A stretch of DNA of 64,000 nucleotides from Scilla litardierei (Eukaryota > Streptophyta > Magnoliopsida > Asparagales > Asparagaceae), in the NCBI GenBank assembly GCA_030789695.1, contig CM061142.1, positions 359,203,486 to 359,267,485 on the forward strand. The letters run 5' to 3'. Under the pieces are notes generated by a model, which saw only the letters and a list, made by a program, of their open reading frames with translations, did not search any database and was not told the origin of the DNA. Numbering within the stretch: the stretch's first letter is position 1; each line of letters begins with the position of its first letter. Both the position numbers and the translations under genes were made by a program. Below, piece by piece: positions 1-10,548 of the stretch.

Positions 1-377
1 TGCACAGGTAAATCGTGTCTGATCTGGTCGGCCGAGCGGTGTCTCGCTGGTCGGCCAAGTGGCTCCTCCACTTGGCCGAGTGGGACAACAAACATGCCCA
101 ATCTGCTTATTTTGGCCTCCTCGTCGCTCCTGCGACGTCCGTTCTTCTTCCGCTCAGCTCCAACAGCAAAATACCCCTCGGGGAGGTCGTCGGTGACCCT
201 CTGGAGTAAGCGTATCTCGAGATCACTCCAAATCGCGCCAAATCACCTGAAATGCGACAAAAACAACAAATCGTGAAAAGCATCGCAATATCGTCGATAT
301 ATCGTGAAAAACATGATTTGGGCGATCTAAATGGCATGCAATCATGCGGGAAAACGGTGTAAAATAAGGAGTGATCA
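1..377 (-). repeat. Right end of an A-family (Athila-like) LTR, copy A0
   Basis: This stretch aligns with the last ~375 bases of both A1 LTRs (2366-2742 and 8210-8585), including the CTCGGCCGAG-type palindromes and the terminal GTGATCA. It ends with CA at 377. The next five bases, AAGAT (378-382), begin B-element sequence that runs uninterrupted at 33805, so AAGAT is the expected target duplication; its partner lies left of the window. It is either a solo LTR or the right LTR of an element. The strand is taken from its alignment with A1. Confidence 0.85.
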
Positions 378-595
378 AAGATATAATGAACTTGGATTAT
401 AAAATCCTAGATTTCAAGATTTTACGAAAATCATTTCATTCATACATATCTTACATACTTTCTTCAATTGATCTATAGATGCCTATATATTCATTGACTA
501 ACTTGATTGGCATCTATGTAAGGGAGTAAGTTTTCTTTAAGCACAATTATTTATCTTTTTGTTTATGTTTGTTTGTCAGCATCAAAAGGGGGGAA
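378..595 (+). other. 3' untranslated end and polypurine tract of B copy B0
   Basis: Nearly identical to 33805-34023 in B1 and similar to 54370-54580 in B2. It ends in a polypurine tract at about 585-595 (AAAAGGGGGGAA) directly before the LTR start TGTTGAG. An upstream GGGAGTAAG tract at about 521-530 matches the spaced extra purine tracts of Sireviruses. The coding part of B0 lies outside the window, beyond the A0 insertion. There is no gene here. Confidence 0.85.
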
Positions 596-895
596 TGTTG
601 AGTATTGGACCTCTCCCTACTTGGTGTTAATGATGAGCAAACATAAATACTAGTGACAAATCCCCTATTTGCAGTTAATCCATTGCCTAAGCATATCTTG
701 AAGGTCAATTAGCAATGGATGTCACTCAAAGATCAATGAAAGCAAGAAAAGTGGATTGGATGATTAACAATGGTGAATGAAGTTCCTAGAAGACTTCAAG
801 CTCATACTTTAGATAGAAGAGAGAGTTCTACAAAATGTAATCTTATTTTTCTCTTCTAGTATGTAGCTTAGAAGTAGAACTATGTTGGAGTACAC

Positions 896-2742
896 TGATC
901 GGCCCCGAAATGCAACCCAAGAGCACAACCGAAAACTTGGTCGGCCCCGGATACACACCCAGAGAACGATTGTAGTTTTACCGCAAGCGCACGGTGTAGC
1001 GGCGAGCGGGTATCGAACACAGGGAGGACGTATGACAGTGCCTTCTCCAAACAACCTGGCTATAGGAACAGAAAAGAGGGAATTTGCCTTTTGGCGATCC
1101 TGTCACAATCGTCAGACAAAGTATGGAGATATAAAATCAAATAAAGACGCCTAGGGAATAGGGAATCCCCGCTACTCACCGTATCTCGTCAATGTGATTC
1201 ATTGGTATCAGAATTGCTAGGGTAGAATTTCGGATGAACTAGTTGCAACTGAATTTAAAACCTAGCTCACGCTCTCGCGCTGTTGCCGGTCTATAGCTAA
1301 CCTAGGTTTGGGTCCAATCTCTTGCAAACCCTACCCTAGGAAAGCTAGCATTAGGATCAACTTCATCGTTCAATCGCGTCCCGAGCCCACTCTCGTGCAA
1401 ACTCGGGCCGCGACCTAGGTTGGGATGGTTCCTACCCGTCCAATCTCTTGCAAACGGGTATCGGTACGGAATTGCAACCGAGAACCCTAGTATCGGTCCA
1501 ATCTCTTGCAAACCGATATTACGGAAACTCAATTTCAACCCAATTCGGATTTCTAGGGTTTCCTATCTAATTGGGATCCAATCTCTTGCAAATCCCAATC
1601 GATATGAACACCTAGCTATCCGTAGTAACCCTAATAGCAATTCTAGCAATAGTTCTACCAAATCATCACAAATCAGAAATTGGGCTCGTAGGGTTCATCC
1701 CCACGCCCCAAGACGTTAGGACTACTCACAATTCATATCACAAATGCAAAAATAGTCAATTGAAATAACAATAGAATTCATCACAATATTCAAATAAGCA
1801 ATAAAAATAAGATTTTTAATGGAGAGGGAGACAAAACAATAGAGTTCTCCAAGAATCCAACAAAAATAAACTTTTCTCTCCTCTCCAATCACAAGAATCA
1901 AAAGCTACAAAGTTTAATCTAAAAAGCTGCAAAAAGCAAGGGAAAAGCTCTCTAACCTAGGTTAAAAACTGGGGTTAAATACCCCCCAAAATCGCCCAAA
2001 AAACTGTGACCAAAATGCCCCTGCGCAGCCTGAAAATCGCAATTTACGCTACAGGCAGCGCGGCTCACTCGGCCGAGTGACAAAAGTCGCTCGGCCGAGT
2101 GGGAGACCCTGAGAATTTCCAGTAAGTCTGGGGTCTTGGGGGTCTACACTTCGGGCGTCACTCGGCCGAGTGAGTTGTCCTCACTCGGCCGATGGGCGTC
2201 TATTCACTCGGGCGGTCGGCAATTGCCACTCGGCCGAGTGGGTCTTCTGATGCTCAGACAGACGAAAAACAGTAAGTTCGGAGTTTTTGATGAGCGTCGT
2301 CTGAGCGCCACTCGGGCGGACGGAGTTCCGTCACTCGGCCGCTGTGGCTTCTGATGCTCGGCCGAGTGCACACTTGAAGCGTGTCCGATCTGGTCGGCCG
2401 AGCGGTGTCTCGCTGGTCGGCCGAGTGACTCCTTCACTCGGCCGAGTGAGACACCAAAAATGCCCATTCTGAGAGTTTTTGCCTCCTCGTCGCTCCTACG
2501 ACGTTCTTTCTTCTTCCGCTCCTCTCCAATAGCAAAATACCCCTCGGGGAAGTCATCTGTGACACTCTGGAGTAGGTGTATCTCAGGATCACTCCAAATC
2601 GCTCCAAATCTCCTGAAATACGACAAAAACAACAAATCATGAAAAGTATCGCAATATTGTCGATAAATCGTGAAAAACGTGATTTGAGCGATCTAAATGG
2701 CATGCAATCTTGCGGAAAAAGGTGTAAAATATGGAGTGATCA
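896..2742 (-). repeat. A1 left LTR (3' LTR in element orientation)
   Basis: A 1847-bp LTR. It contains the block ACCGCAAGCGCACGG at about 980-995, a run of TCCAATCTCTTGCAAA short repeats (about 1314-1590) and the CACTCGGCCGAGTG array (2066-2441). The repeat TCCAATCTCTTGCAAA occurs several times about 70 bases apart in both LTR copies. Confidence 0.88.
1974..2441 (-). promoter_or_regulatory. A-family LTR palindrome array with TATA-like box
   Basis: On the minus strand a TATA-like TATTTAAC lies at 1974-1981. About 84 bases upstream, and on through 2441, are repeated perfect or near-perfect palindromes of the form CACTCGGCCGAGTG, for example 2066-2079. The same arrangement recurs in the other LTR (TATA-like at 7817-7824, array about 7908-8292). 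A promoter role is inferred from position in the LTR; no transcript evidence is available. Confidence 0.5.
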
Positions 2743-2790
2743 AAATCCCTCAAGCTTACCTCTTACTCGTCCTCGAGCAAGATAAGTAAA
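2743..2790 (-). other. A1 polypurine tract and conserved pre-LTR motif
   Basis: Read on the minus strand this is TTGCTCGAGGACGAGTAAG, a spacer, then AAGCTTGAGGGATTT directly abutting the LTR start TGATCAC. The CTCGAGGACGAG block is a familiar mark just upstream of the polypurine tract in Athila and Tat elements, and E has it at 25871-25885. It fixes the minus orientation of A1. Confidence 0.75.
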
Positions 2791-4740
2791 AGGCGAGCCC
2801 GGTGGATTCGGAAAACGAAAACGACGAAAAACGAAAAACGAAAAACGAAGAAGAAAGAAGAAAGCGAAGAGGGAAGCTGCTAGATCATTTTTCTCAGGAC
2901 GTGGGTTTTGTTTACTCATATAGCATGCACCGAATGTAAAACACATGTCAAAGAATTTTATTTCGATATCATAGTATAATGGTGCAAATAGAAATAGAAA
3001 ACCCAAGAATATTGATATAGCATGAAAAACGGAATAATTTTAGAGTTAACATCGTCTGAGTAATTTAAAGCGGTATACAATATCGCAGATCACACACTTT
3101 TCAATTGAATGCTTTCTATGAGGAGTATAAGAATATCACGCAATAGAATAGAAAGAATAGAAAAGCGTGGATTTCATGAAATGAGTGCTAGGCATAGATT
3201 TCTGGATTTCGTGAAGCTAAAACAATCTCACCGAGTATAGAATATTACTTAGCCTAGGTTGTCGTGCACCGTCAAGTAGTCACTCTCTCACACATCATTG
3301 GATTCTCTTCCCCAAGCTTATCTATAAGCGTGGTGGCACAACAAAACAATATTTACATCCCCATTTTTATGAAGCTCCAAAAGTAATAAAAAATAAAAAC
3401 AAAAAGAGAGAAGAAAGAGAGAACATGAGATGGGATCGTTTATTGAGATTCTTTTCTCTTTTCTTTTCTTTTTCTTTTCTTTTTTTTTGTTTTTTATAGC
3501 ATATATACACAATGATCCCAAATCAAAGAGAAATAAGGATATACAAGAATTTTTTTCTTTTTCTTTTTGGTTTTGGGAAATTTGGAGCTAGGATTTTAAT
3601 AACGGGGGAATGCCAAATACTAGAATCGCTAAGGGGAGATTCACCAATGATTTTAAAATAGAGAATTGATGTTCAAGATATGTGGAGAAAGAAAGAAATA
3701 TGTCTCTCGGTTCACTCTATAAGACGTGCACGATAACTTCAGCAGGGTAATCTAATCTACTCAGTTTCGATCACAAAAAAGCTAACTAATCCAGATTTAT
3801 CATAGCTAACATCATTCAATCATCCTGAAGTGAAATGTACAAATCATGCATATAGAAGTGATATAGGAAAAGAAAACGGTACTCCAGATATAAGCATTCA
3901 ATGCGTGAATCTGGGTGTGTTTTCTGCGAAAGCATACATATGAATATTCAGACTCAGCTAATAATAAAATTTCATCCATTTTCATACGGGAAAAGTATGG
4001 GTTACTATCTCTAAATGCAAGGCAAATCACAGCATATGATATCAGAAATAAAGTCTAGGACATGACAAATATAGCATGCATATAGAGAAAGCTAACACCA
4101 CGTCATCATCATCACAGAAAAATCATCTCTAGCATGAGATGAAAAAGAAATAAAGATAAAGAGGGAAAATAAAGCTATTTATAATGCAGCACACGAAGAA
4201 AATAAGAAAAACGTGATGCATGGTAAAAAAAGGAAAAAGTGGTGAAAATGAGTGCAAAAGCGGAAAATGGCGTGAAAAAAACTAAAAATAAAGGTGGTAA
4301 ATCGAAAAGAACGTGAGAACTCACTCCCCCAAGCTAAAGTGCACAGTGTCCTCAATGTGCGAAGTGTGGCACACCGAGAGACGTGTAATGTGAGGGGTAG
4401 GTGAGGATGCATGCATGATGAAAAAAGAAAATAAAAATAACGAAATGAAAAATATGATGCGGACATGATGCATGCAGATACAGGAGTGAAACAAATACAA
4501 AAGTCTGACACCAAAAATCTCTCCCTCTCTCCCAAAAATGATATATAAAGATATGAACAAAATGTGGACCCAAAAACAGTGAGGGGAGGGGGGGGGGGTG
4601 GGCAAAAATCATCAGGACCCAGCAGAGACGGGCAGCAAGACGGCTACAAAGATCAATGGCATCAAGGGTGCCTAAGTGGGTGGGGTTGCGCCGTCTCCGT
4701 CCTGAGGCGGAGGAGGAGGTGGTGGTGGCTGGGGAACCTG
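2791..4740 (-). other. A1 noncoding 3' region
   Basis: No credible coding frame. It contains a long pyrimidine-rich run (about 3449-3500). At 4322-4358, on the minus strand, is the block TTGAGGACACTGTGCACTTT followed by AGCTTGGGGGAG. An equivalent block follows the env-like ORF of E (24593-24632), so this marks the end of the env-like unit. Many short frames here come from low-complexity C/T/A tracts. Confidence 0.6.
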
Positions 4741-6724
4741 CTACTGAGCGGGTGTGTGTGTGGGTGTGGAAGCAGGCTGGGTGTGTGTAGGAGTGGGGGT
4801 GGGTACCTGCTGGGTGGGTGTGGGTACGCGAGGAAGCCGCTCGAGAATCTGAGTGAGGCAATAATGAATGCCCAGAAGTAGGTCGAAGCGGCTGGCCATA
4901 GCGGTGACGGTGGCAGACATGGTCCTAAGGTCGCCTCTGAGGGCACTCACCGCCCCCTCGAGAGCATGAATGTTCTGAAGTACAGTGTCGGGGGGAGGTG
5001 GTGCAGAGGGACACACCTGTCTGTGCTGTGCAGGATGGGGTTGGCGGACTCGGGTGGCGTAGGTGATGGGCTCAGCAGGCATGTGGAGGAAAGGTGTTGT
5101 GCTCACAAGTGTGGGCCTAGCCTCAGTGCGAGGCTGGGGCGCATGCTGGTAAGAAGTGGAGGCAGCAGCAACGGAAGTGGAGTATAAAAGTGGAAACGAG
5201 GCAGCCAGAGAGGTCGGTGACACAGACGTGGGAACAGATGTCACGACACTCTCAGAAAAAACGGCTGCGGTAGAGACAGAGGTGGCAACCACGGTCTCCA
5301 CGACGGCAGCAAAAGAGGGCTCTCCGCTCTCAACTATAGTCAGTGGGCGCTCGGGAAGGGCAGAGGAAACGGGCTCAACGGACAGAGGGCCAGCTGTGGT
5401 GGTGGGCGGGGATGCAGTGGAGGTGGGCTCAGCGAGTGTACTCCCGACACCGGTAGAAGTGCGGACAGAGGTGTCGGGAGCAGCAGAAATATCAGGCTGC
5501 TGAGGGGCCACGAGGTCAGCAGGAGCAGCGGGGTCAGCGGGTGAAGCATGGTCAGCGTGGGCCTGCTAAGCCTGCTCAGCCTCCTCGGCCTCAAGCACGT
5601 AGGCGGCGGGGATCAGGAGATCCATCGTCGGAAGCCAGTCCACCTGTGCTGGTGCTATCTGTGTCTGAGCTGGGCTCGGAAGGATCATGTAATCAGCACC
5701 GAATGGACCTTGCAACCAAACCCAGTGCCGCTGACCATGCGGACGAAGCATCTTCATCTAGGCCATGACGTCTATGGACAGTGAAGTGGGGCCCGGGGCT
5801 CGTCGCAGGTCATCTGGAAAATCCTTGCCGGTCATCAGGGCGAGCAAGGTGATCAGACCGCCGTAACATATTGGTGAGCGAGCGCCCACCGATACGATGA
5901 TGCGATCCAAAAACCAGCTCGCGATATCAATCACGACGGCGGGGACCAACTCGTCACCCTCCCTAGATAGAGCTCTGGGGCGCGTCATCGCGTAGAGCAT
6001 ATAAAGCTCCGGCGTGGACATCATCCGAGGCTTATATCTCGCCAAAAAGGTAGTCGCCATAAGGCGCTGAGCTATGCGGAGGCAAGGGTGGATGATGGCC
6101 GAGGCCTTGGCCCTACTAGGGTCGAAGGCGGCAGGTAAACCCGTGATCCGGGCCCAGAAAGCGCCGGAATCGAAGGAAGGTGGGGGAATGTGAGTGGGGG
6201 CGTAACCACGGTCGGCCCCGGGGACATCGGGCCACGAAAAGAAAGCTCTCATCATACCGAGAGTGACCTGGCACTCTCGGTCCATGAACCTAAACGAGCA
6301 TCCCTCGTCGGTCTGGGCGATAGAACTAAGCACCTCAAGTGTCGGACGGACGAACGTGTCCGCCGACACTTGGAAGAAATCTCGCCAACCCACGTTGTCA
6401 TACAACGTGAGCATCCCCTCAAGTACCCCCAGGCGTCCTAGGTCTGCATGGTGTGCGAACCTGGAGGGTACGATCGAGCGCTGGGAAATGCGCTCAAAAA
6501 CGACGCGGTGTGCATCGTCCCGGAACGTAATCCCCAGCGGCCCAACAAGTGGAGCCGGTGGTGACATTGGGTCGGCAGGGAGTGGCTGTGCGGGGTGAAC
6601 AGGCTCTGCAGGCTGTGCGGGGTGTACGGGGTCTGCAGGCTGTGCGGGGTGAACGGGGTGTGGTGGTGTAGGCGGAGGAGAGTCTTCCACCTCGTGGCCG
6701 TGTCCGTGTCCATGTCCGTGTCCG
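4741..6724 (-). pseudogene. A1 env-like (Athila ORF-type) pseudogene
   Basis: A single minus-strand frame runs from the LTR junction to a stop at 4741 and is broken by two TAG codons (5758-5760 and 5566-5568). The N-terminal part holds a globular domain (about 6500-5760) with an FRFMDRECQVTLG segment and an RYKPRMMSTPELYMLYAM segment, resembling the plant transposon-protein domain of Athila env-like ORFs. The rest is a Pro/Ser/Thr-rich tail with a short helical stretch near 4960-4870. The true start is missing: the open frame continues into the 5' LTR to 6882, and the first codons after the junction encode a GHGHGH run made by a CGGACA-type hexamer repeat (6690-6725). It is not a viral envelope by any motif seen; the name follows family usage. 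Confidence 0.7.
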
Positions 6725-8585
6725 TGTCGGCCCTGAAATGAAACCCAAGAGCACAACTGAAAACTTGGTCGGCCCCGGATACACACCCGGAGAATGATTG
6801 TAGTTTTACCGCAAGCGCACGGTGTAGCGGCGAGTGGGTATCGAACACAGGGAGGACGTATGATAGTGCCTTCTCCAAACAACCTGGCTATAGGAATAGA
6901 AAAGAGGGAATTTGCCTTTTGGCGATCCTGTCACAATCGTCAAACAAAGTATGGAGATATAAAATCAAATAAAGACGCCTAGGGAATAGGGAATCCCCGC
7001 TACTCACCGTATCTCGTCAATGTGATTCATTGGTATCACAATTGCTAGGGTAGAATTTCGGATGAACTAGTTGCAACTGAATGTAAAACCTAGCTCACGC
7101 TCTCGTGCTGTTGCCGGTCTATAGCTAACCTAGGTTTGGGTCCAATCTCTTGCAAACCCTACCCTAGGCAAGCTAGCATTAGGATCAACATCATCGTTCA
7201 ATCGCGTCCCGAGCGCACTCTCGTGCAAACTCGGCCGCGACCTAGGTTGGGATGGTTCCTACCCGTCCAATCTCTTGCAAACGGGTATCGGTACGGAATT
7301 GCAACTGAGAACCCTAGTATCGGTCCAATCTCTTGCAAACCGATATTACGGAAACTCAATTTCAACCCAATTCGGATTTCTAGGGTTTCCTATCAAATTG
7401 GGATCCAATCTCTTGCAAATCCCAATCGATATGAACACCTAGCTATCCGTAGTATATCGATCCCAAACTAACCCTAATAGCAATTCTAGCAATAGTTCTA
7501 CCAAATCATCACAAATCAGAAATTGGGCTCGTAGGGTTCATCCCCACGCCCCAAGACGTTAGGACTACTCACAATTCATACCACAAATTCAAAAATAGTC
7601 AATTGAAATAACAATAGAATTCATCATAATATTCAAATAAGCAATAAAAATAAGATTTTTAATGGAGAGGGAGACAAACCAATAGAGTTCTCCAAGAATC
7701 CAACAAAAATAAACTTTTCTCTCATCTCCAATCACAAGAATCAAAAGCTACAAAGTTTAATCTAAAAAGCTGCAAAAAGCAAGGGAAAAGCTCTCTAACC
7801 TAGGTTAAAAACTGGGGTTAAATACCCCCCAAAATCGCCCAAAAAACTGTGACCAAAATGCCCCTGCGCAGCCTGAAAATCGCAATTTACGCTGCAGGCC
7901 GCACGGCTCACTCGGCCGAGTGACAAAAGTCGCTCGGCCGAGTGGGAGACCCTGAGAATTTCCAGTAAGTCTGGGGTCTTGGGGGTCTTCACTTCGGGCG
8001 TCGCTCGGCCGAGTGAGTTTTCGTCACTCGGCCGATGGGCGTCTATTCACTCGGGCGGTCGGCAATTGCCACTCGGCCGAGTGGGTCTTCTGATGCTCAG
8101 ACAGACGAAAAACAGTAAGTTCGGAGTTTTTGATGAGCGTCGTCTGAGCGCCACTCGGGCGGACGGAGTTCCATCACTCGGCCGCTGTGGCTTCCGATGC
8201 TCAGCCGAGTGCACACTTGAAGCGTGTCCGATCTGGTCGGCCGAGCGGTGTCTCGCTGGTCGGTCGAGTGACTCCTTCACTCGGCCGAGTGAGACACCAA
8301 AAATGCCCATTCTGAGAGTTTTTGCCTCCTCGTCGCTCCTACGACGTTCTTTCTTCTTCCGCTCCTCTCCAATAGCAAAATACCCCTCGGGGAAGTCATC
8401 GGTGACATTCTGGAGTAGGTGTATCTCGTGATCACTCCAAATCGCTCCAAATCTCCTGAAATACGACAAAAACAACAAATCGTGAAAAGTATCGCAATAT
8501 TGTCGATAAATCGTGAAAAGCATGATTTGAGCGATCTAAATGGCATGCAATCATGCGGAAAAAGGTATAAAATATGGAGTGATCA
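6725..8585 (-). repeat. A1 right LTR (5' LTR in element orientation)
   Basis: An 1861-bp partner of the left LTR, with the same TATA-like box and palindrome array. It joins the internal region at 6724/6725 with no PBS. An Athila PBS (TGGCGCC type, present in E at 19141) would be expected here. The LTR end CA lies exactly at the junction. Confidence 0.87.
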
Positions 8586-10172
8586 TACACACACATCTTC
8601 ATTTCAGTCCTAGGAAATCATTAGATCACTTTTCCTTAAACTTCAATTCATATTTCTCAAGGATGTGCATGTTGTGATTTCAATAGGCGACTACTGAACG
8701 ATTTACCGTCGCCTGTCTAAAAACAATCGACTGTGATTTGTTCAACAATCGTCTGTTATGCACATATTTAATCTATTTATTTTTGGGCTTTTTAAACTTT
8801 AACTCTTTCAGGCAACTGCTGTACATTTTACAGGCGCCTGTCCAAGAGACAGTCGACTGTGAATTGTTAATCAGTCGCCTGTCTATCTTCAGCCTAAAGA
8901 TCATTTTCCTTTTCATCTGGCCAGTCGACTGATGTTGTATTTACAGTCGCCTATCCAAGGCACAGTCGACTGTAAATGCTTCAACAGTCGCCTGTCCATG
9001 ATTACTCTGTAGAATCTGCTCTCTGGAATATTTCAAGTTTTAGTGCCAGTCGACTGATGGTGTATTTACAGTCGCCTGTACATGGAACAGTCGACTGTCA
9101 ATGCTTCAATATTCGTCTGTCCTTAAACTACTCTGCAGACTTTGCTCTCTGGAAAATGTCAGGGTTTGTAACAGTCGACTGATGTTGGTTTCACAGGCGC
9201 CTGCCCATGGCACATGCGCCTGTGTATTCCACATCAGTCGCCTGTCATGTCTTCCTAGAATTTTCTGAGATCTTCTCAGCTTACCCATATTGCGGCCAGT
9301 CGCCTGTAGAAGAATTCACAATCGCCTATTGGATTTACAGTCGCATATCTTCTCTTCATTAGTCGACTGTCCACGTGATAAGTTACTGTTTAAATTTTCA
9401 CCTACCCTCTGACACAATGCAGCAGTCGACTATGTTTTGTTCAACAGTCGACTGTCGACTGTGTAAATTCTATCCGTTGGCTATTTCTCCACGGATTTCA
9501 AAGGGGTTTTTGGGGATTTAGTTTGAGGGATTTGAGAAACCTATAAAGGCAGTCTCTAGTGTTCTATTGAGAGGTTACGCAACCATTCAACTTTCAATCT
9601 TCCTTGATCAAAGCTATCAAATCCTAAAGCCGTAGAATTCCTATCTTTCAATCGCTTGCTCTCCAACCTAGAATCAAAGATATATCTTCTAGGAAATTGG
9701 TGGTGATAAGAGAAACGGCTTTCCTCTCTTCCAAGAGAGACATCAACACACAACACACTTGCTCCTTCAAGTTCTACTTCAAGGCATATGTGATTGTAAG
9801 TGTTGTTATTTCAATATTTCATAACTTTCGTTATTAGATTAACTCTCATGTTGTGAGAGTGTTTTGCTTGTTTCCAAATTGTGGGAATCAAGGACATCGA
9901 GTGTACTTCGATTTCACTTGTAGGGTTGCTACATGTGGGTTTAAAGGAAACATCAAGTTAGGGTTCTAACTTGAGTATCTAGTGGTATCCGGATGAAAAG
10001 GACGTAAGATTACCGGGAACAAGTCGGGAGTTGACTTGGGTAATCCGAACCCTTGAAACATCCTTGTGTTTGCATTGTTTCATTTTACGATTTATTTTCA
10101 TTCCGCATTAATTGTTGGTTAGGAATTTAATTTGCTGTAATTATCATTTTAAATTGTATAAACACTATTCAA

Positions 10173-10548
10173 GCCTCCGAGCTCGAAGCCCAGATGAAGA
10201 TGGAAGAGGACTTGGGGGAGCACTTGCAGCCAAGGCTAAGGCCAAGTGGGCAGCCTCGGAGGCCATGAATAGCCTCTTGTCAATGCTTGCCGTAAGAAAA
10301 TCGTCTGAGGTACAATGGGGGAGGGAAAGGTCCTGGCTCCAGGCCGACCTTGAAGCCTCGAAAAGGGAAATAGTTGAGCTTCGAGCCAGGGCTACTGAAT
10401 TACAAAGCAGAGGTAGCCGAGCTTCGGGCAAAAGCTATCGAATCAGAGAAGGGTGCTGAGATTCATAAGGAGGAGCTTATGGACAGGTTTATCGCGATGA
10501 TGGAAACCTTCCAGAACGTCTTTATGCCGAAGAGTGCTCCTCCCTCTT
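10173..10548 (+). pseudogene. C-terminal part of a Tat antisense ORF (coiled coil), copy C1
   Basis: It encodes an Ala/Glu/Lys/Arg-rich helix with heptad character, for example EASKREIVELRARATELQ, then after a one-base frame change AEVAELRAKAIESEKGAEIH and FQNVFMPKSAPPS. It matches 35905-36280 base for base apart from scattered substitutions. In the other copy a TAG stop follows PPS; here the DNA switches to Tat gag sequence before the stop. It is on the opposite strand to the neighbouring gag, as expected for the antisense extra ORF known in Tat-lineage elements. The function is unknown. Confidence 0.6.

Larger units (their letters stand above)
896..8585 (-). mobile_element. A1: complete but pol-less Athila-like LTR element
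   Basis: Two direct repeats (896-2742 and 6725-8585) start TG and end TGATCA, flanked by the 5-bp duplication TACAC (891-895, 8586-8590). The uninterrupted site is visible in the B1 3' LTR at 34319-34323. The internal region (2743-6724) holds only an env-like frame on the minus strand, the post-ORF motif of Athila elements and a polypurine tract. PBS, gag, protease, RT and integrase are all absent. The LTRs differ by scattered substitutions and one ~16-base indel near 7453. The Athila call rests on the long LTR, the conserved ACCGCAAGCGCACGG block near the LTR end (also in E) and the env-like ORF. Confidence 0.9.
596..10172 (+). repeat. 3' LTR of B0 (Sirevirus Copia), split by A1
   Basis: The LTR starts TGTTGAGTATTGG at 596 and is interrupted after 895 by A1. 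It resumes at 8586 (target duplication TACAC at 891-895 and 8586-8590) and runs to 10172. It carries a dense array of CAGTCGACTG and CAGTCGCCTG motifs (about 8690-9470) and then a TATA box, CCTATAAAGG, at about 9540. The right end stops at CTATTCAA and lacks the ~40 terminal bases seen in B2 (through CTTACA at 56395). It passes directly into Tat DNA at 10173, a junction shared exactly with B1 at 35904/35905. Confidence 0.88.

Noticed and set aside
4352..4946. His/Pro/Thr-rich and Gly-rich short frames on both strands near the end of the A1 env-like ORF
   Set aside because: They are shadows of the GT/CA-rich tail of the env-like frame.
5758..6882. Reading the A1 env-like frame as starting at the Met inside the LTR (6882)
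   Set aside because: The first ~50 codons are LTR sequence also present in the other LTR (1054 region), so this start is a product of the LTR/env fusion.
9106..9288. Short frames recurring in several B LTRs (also near 16118 and 34839)
   Set aside because: They recur because the LTR recurs, and they sit on the palindrome array with substitutions that do not respect codons.
8690..9480. Regularly repeated CAGTCGACTG/CAGTCGCCTG words that look like a repeat-spacer array
   Set aside because: The words are short (10-12 bases), spacing is irregular, they occur only inside B elements, and there is no leader or cas gene. They are LTR regulatory-type repeats, not CRISPR.
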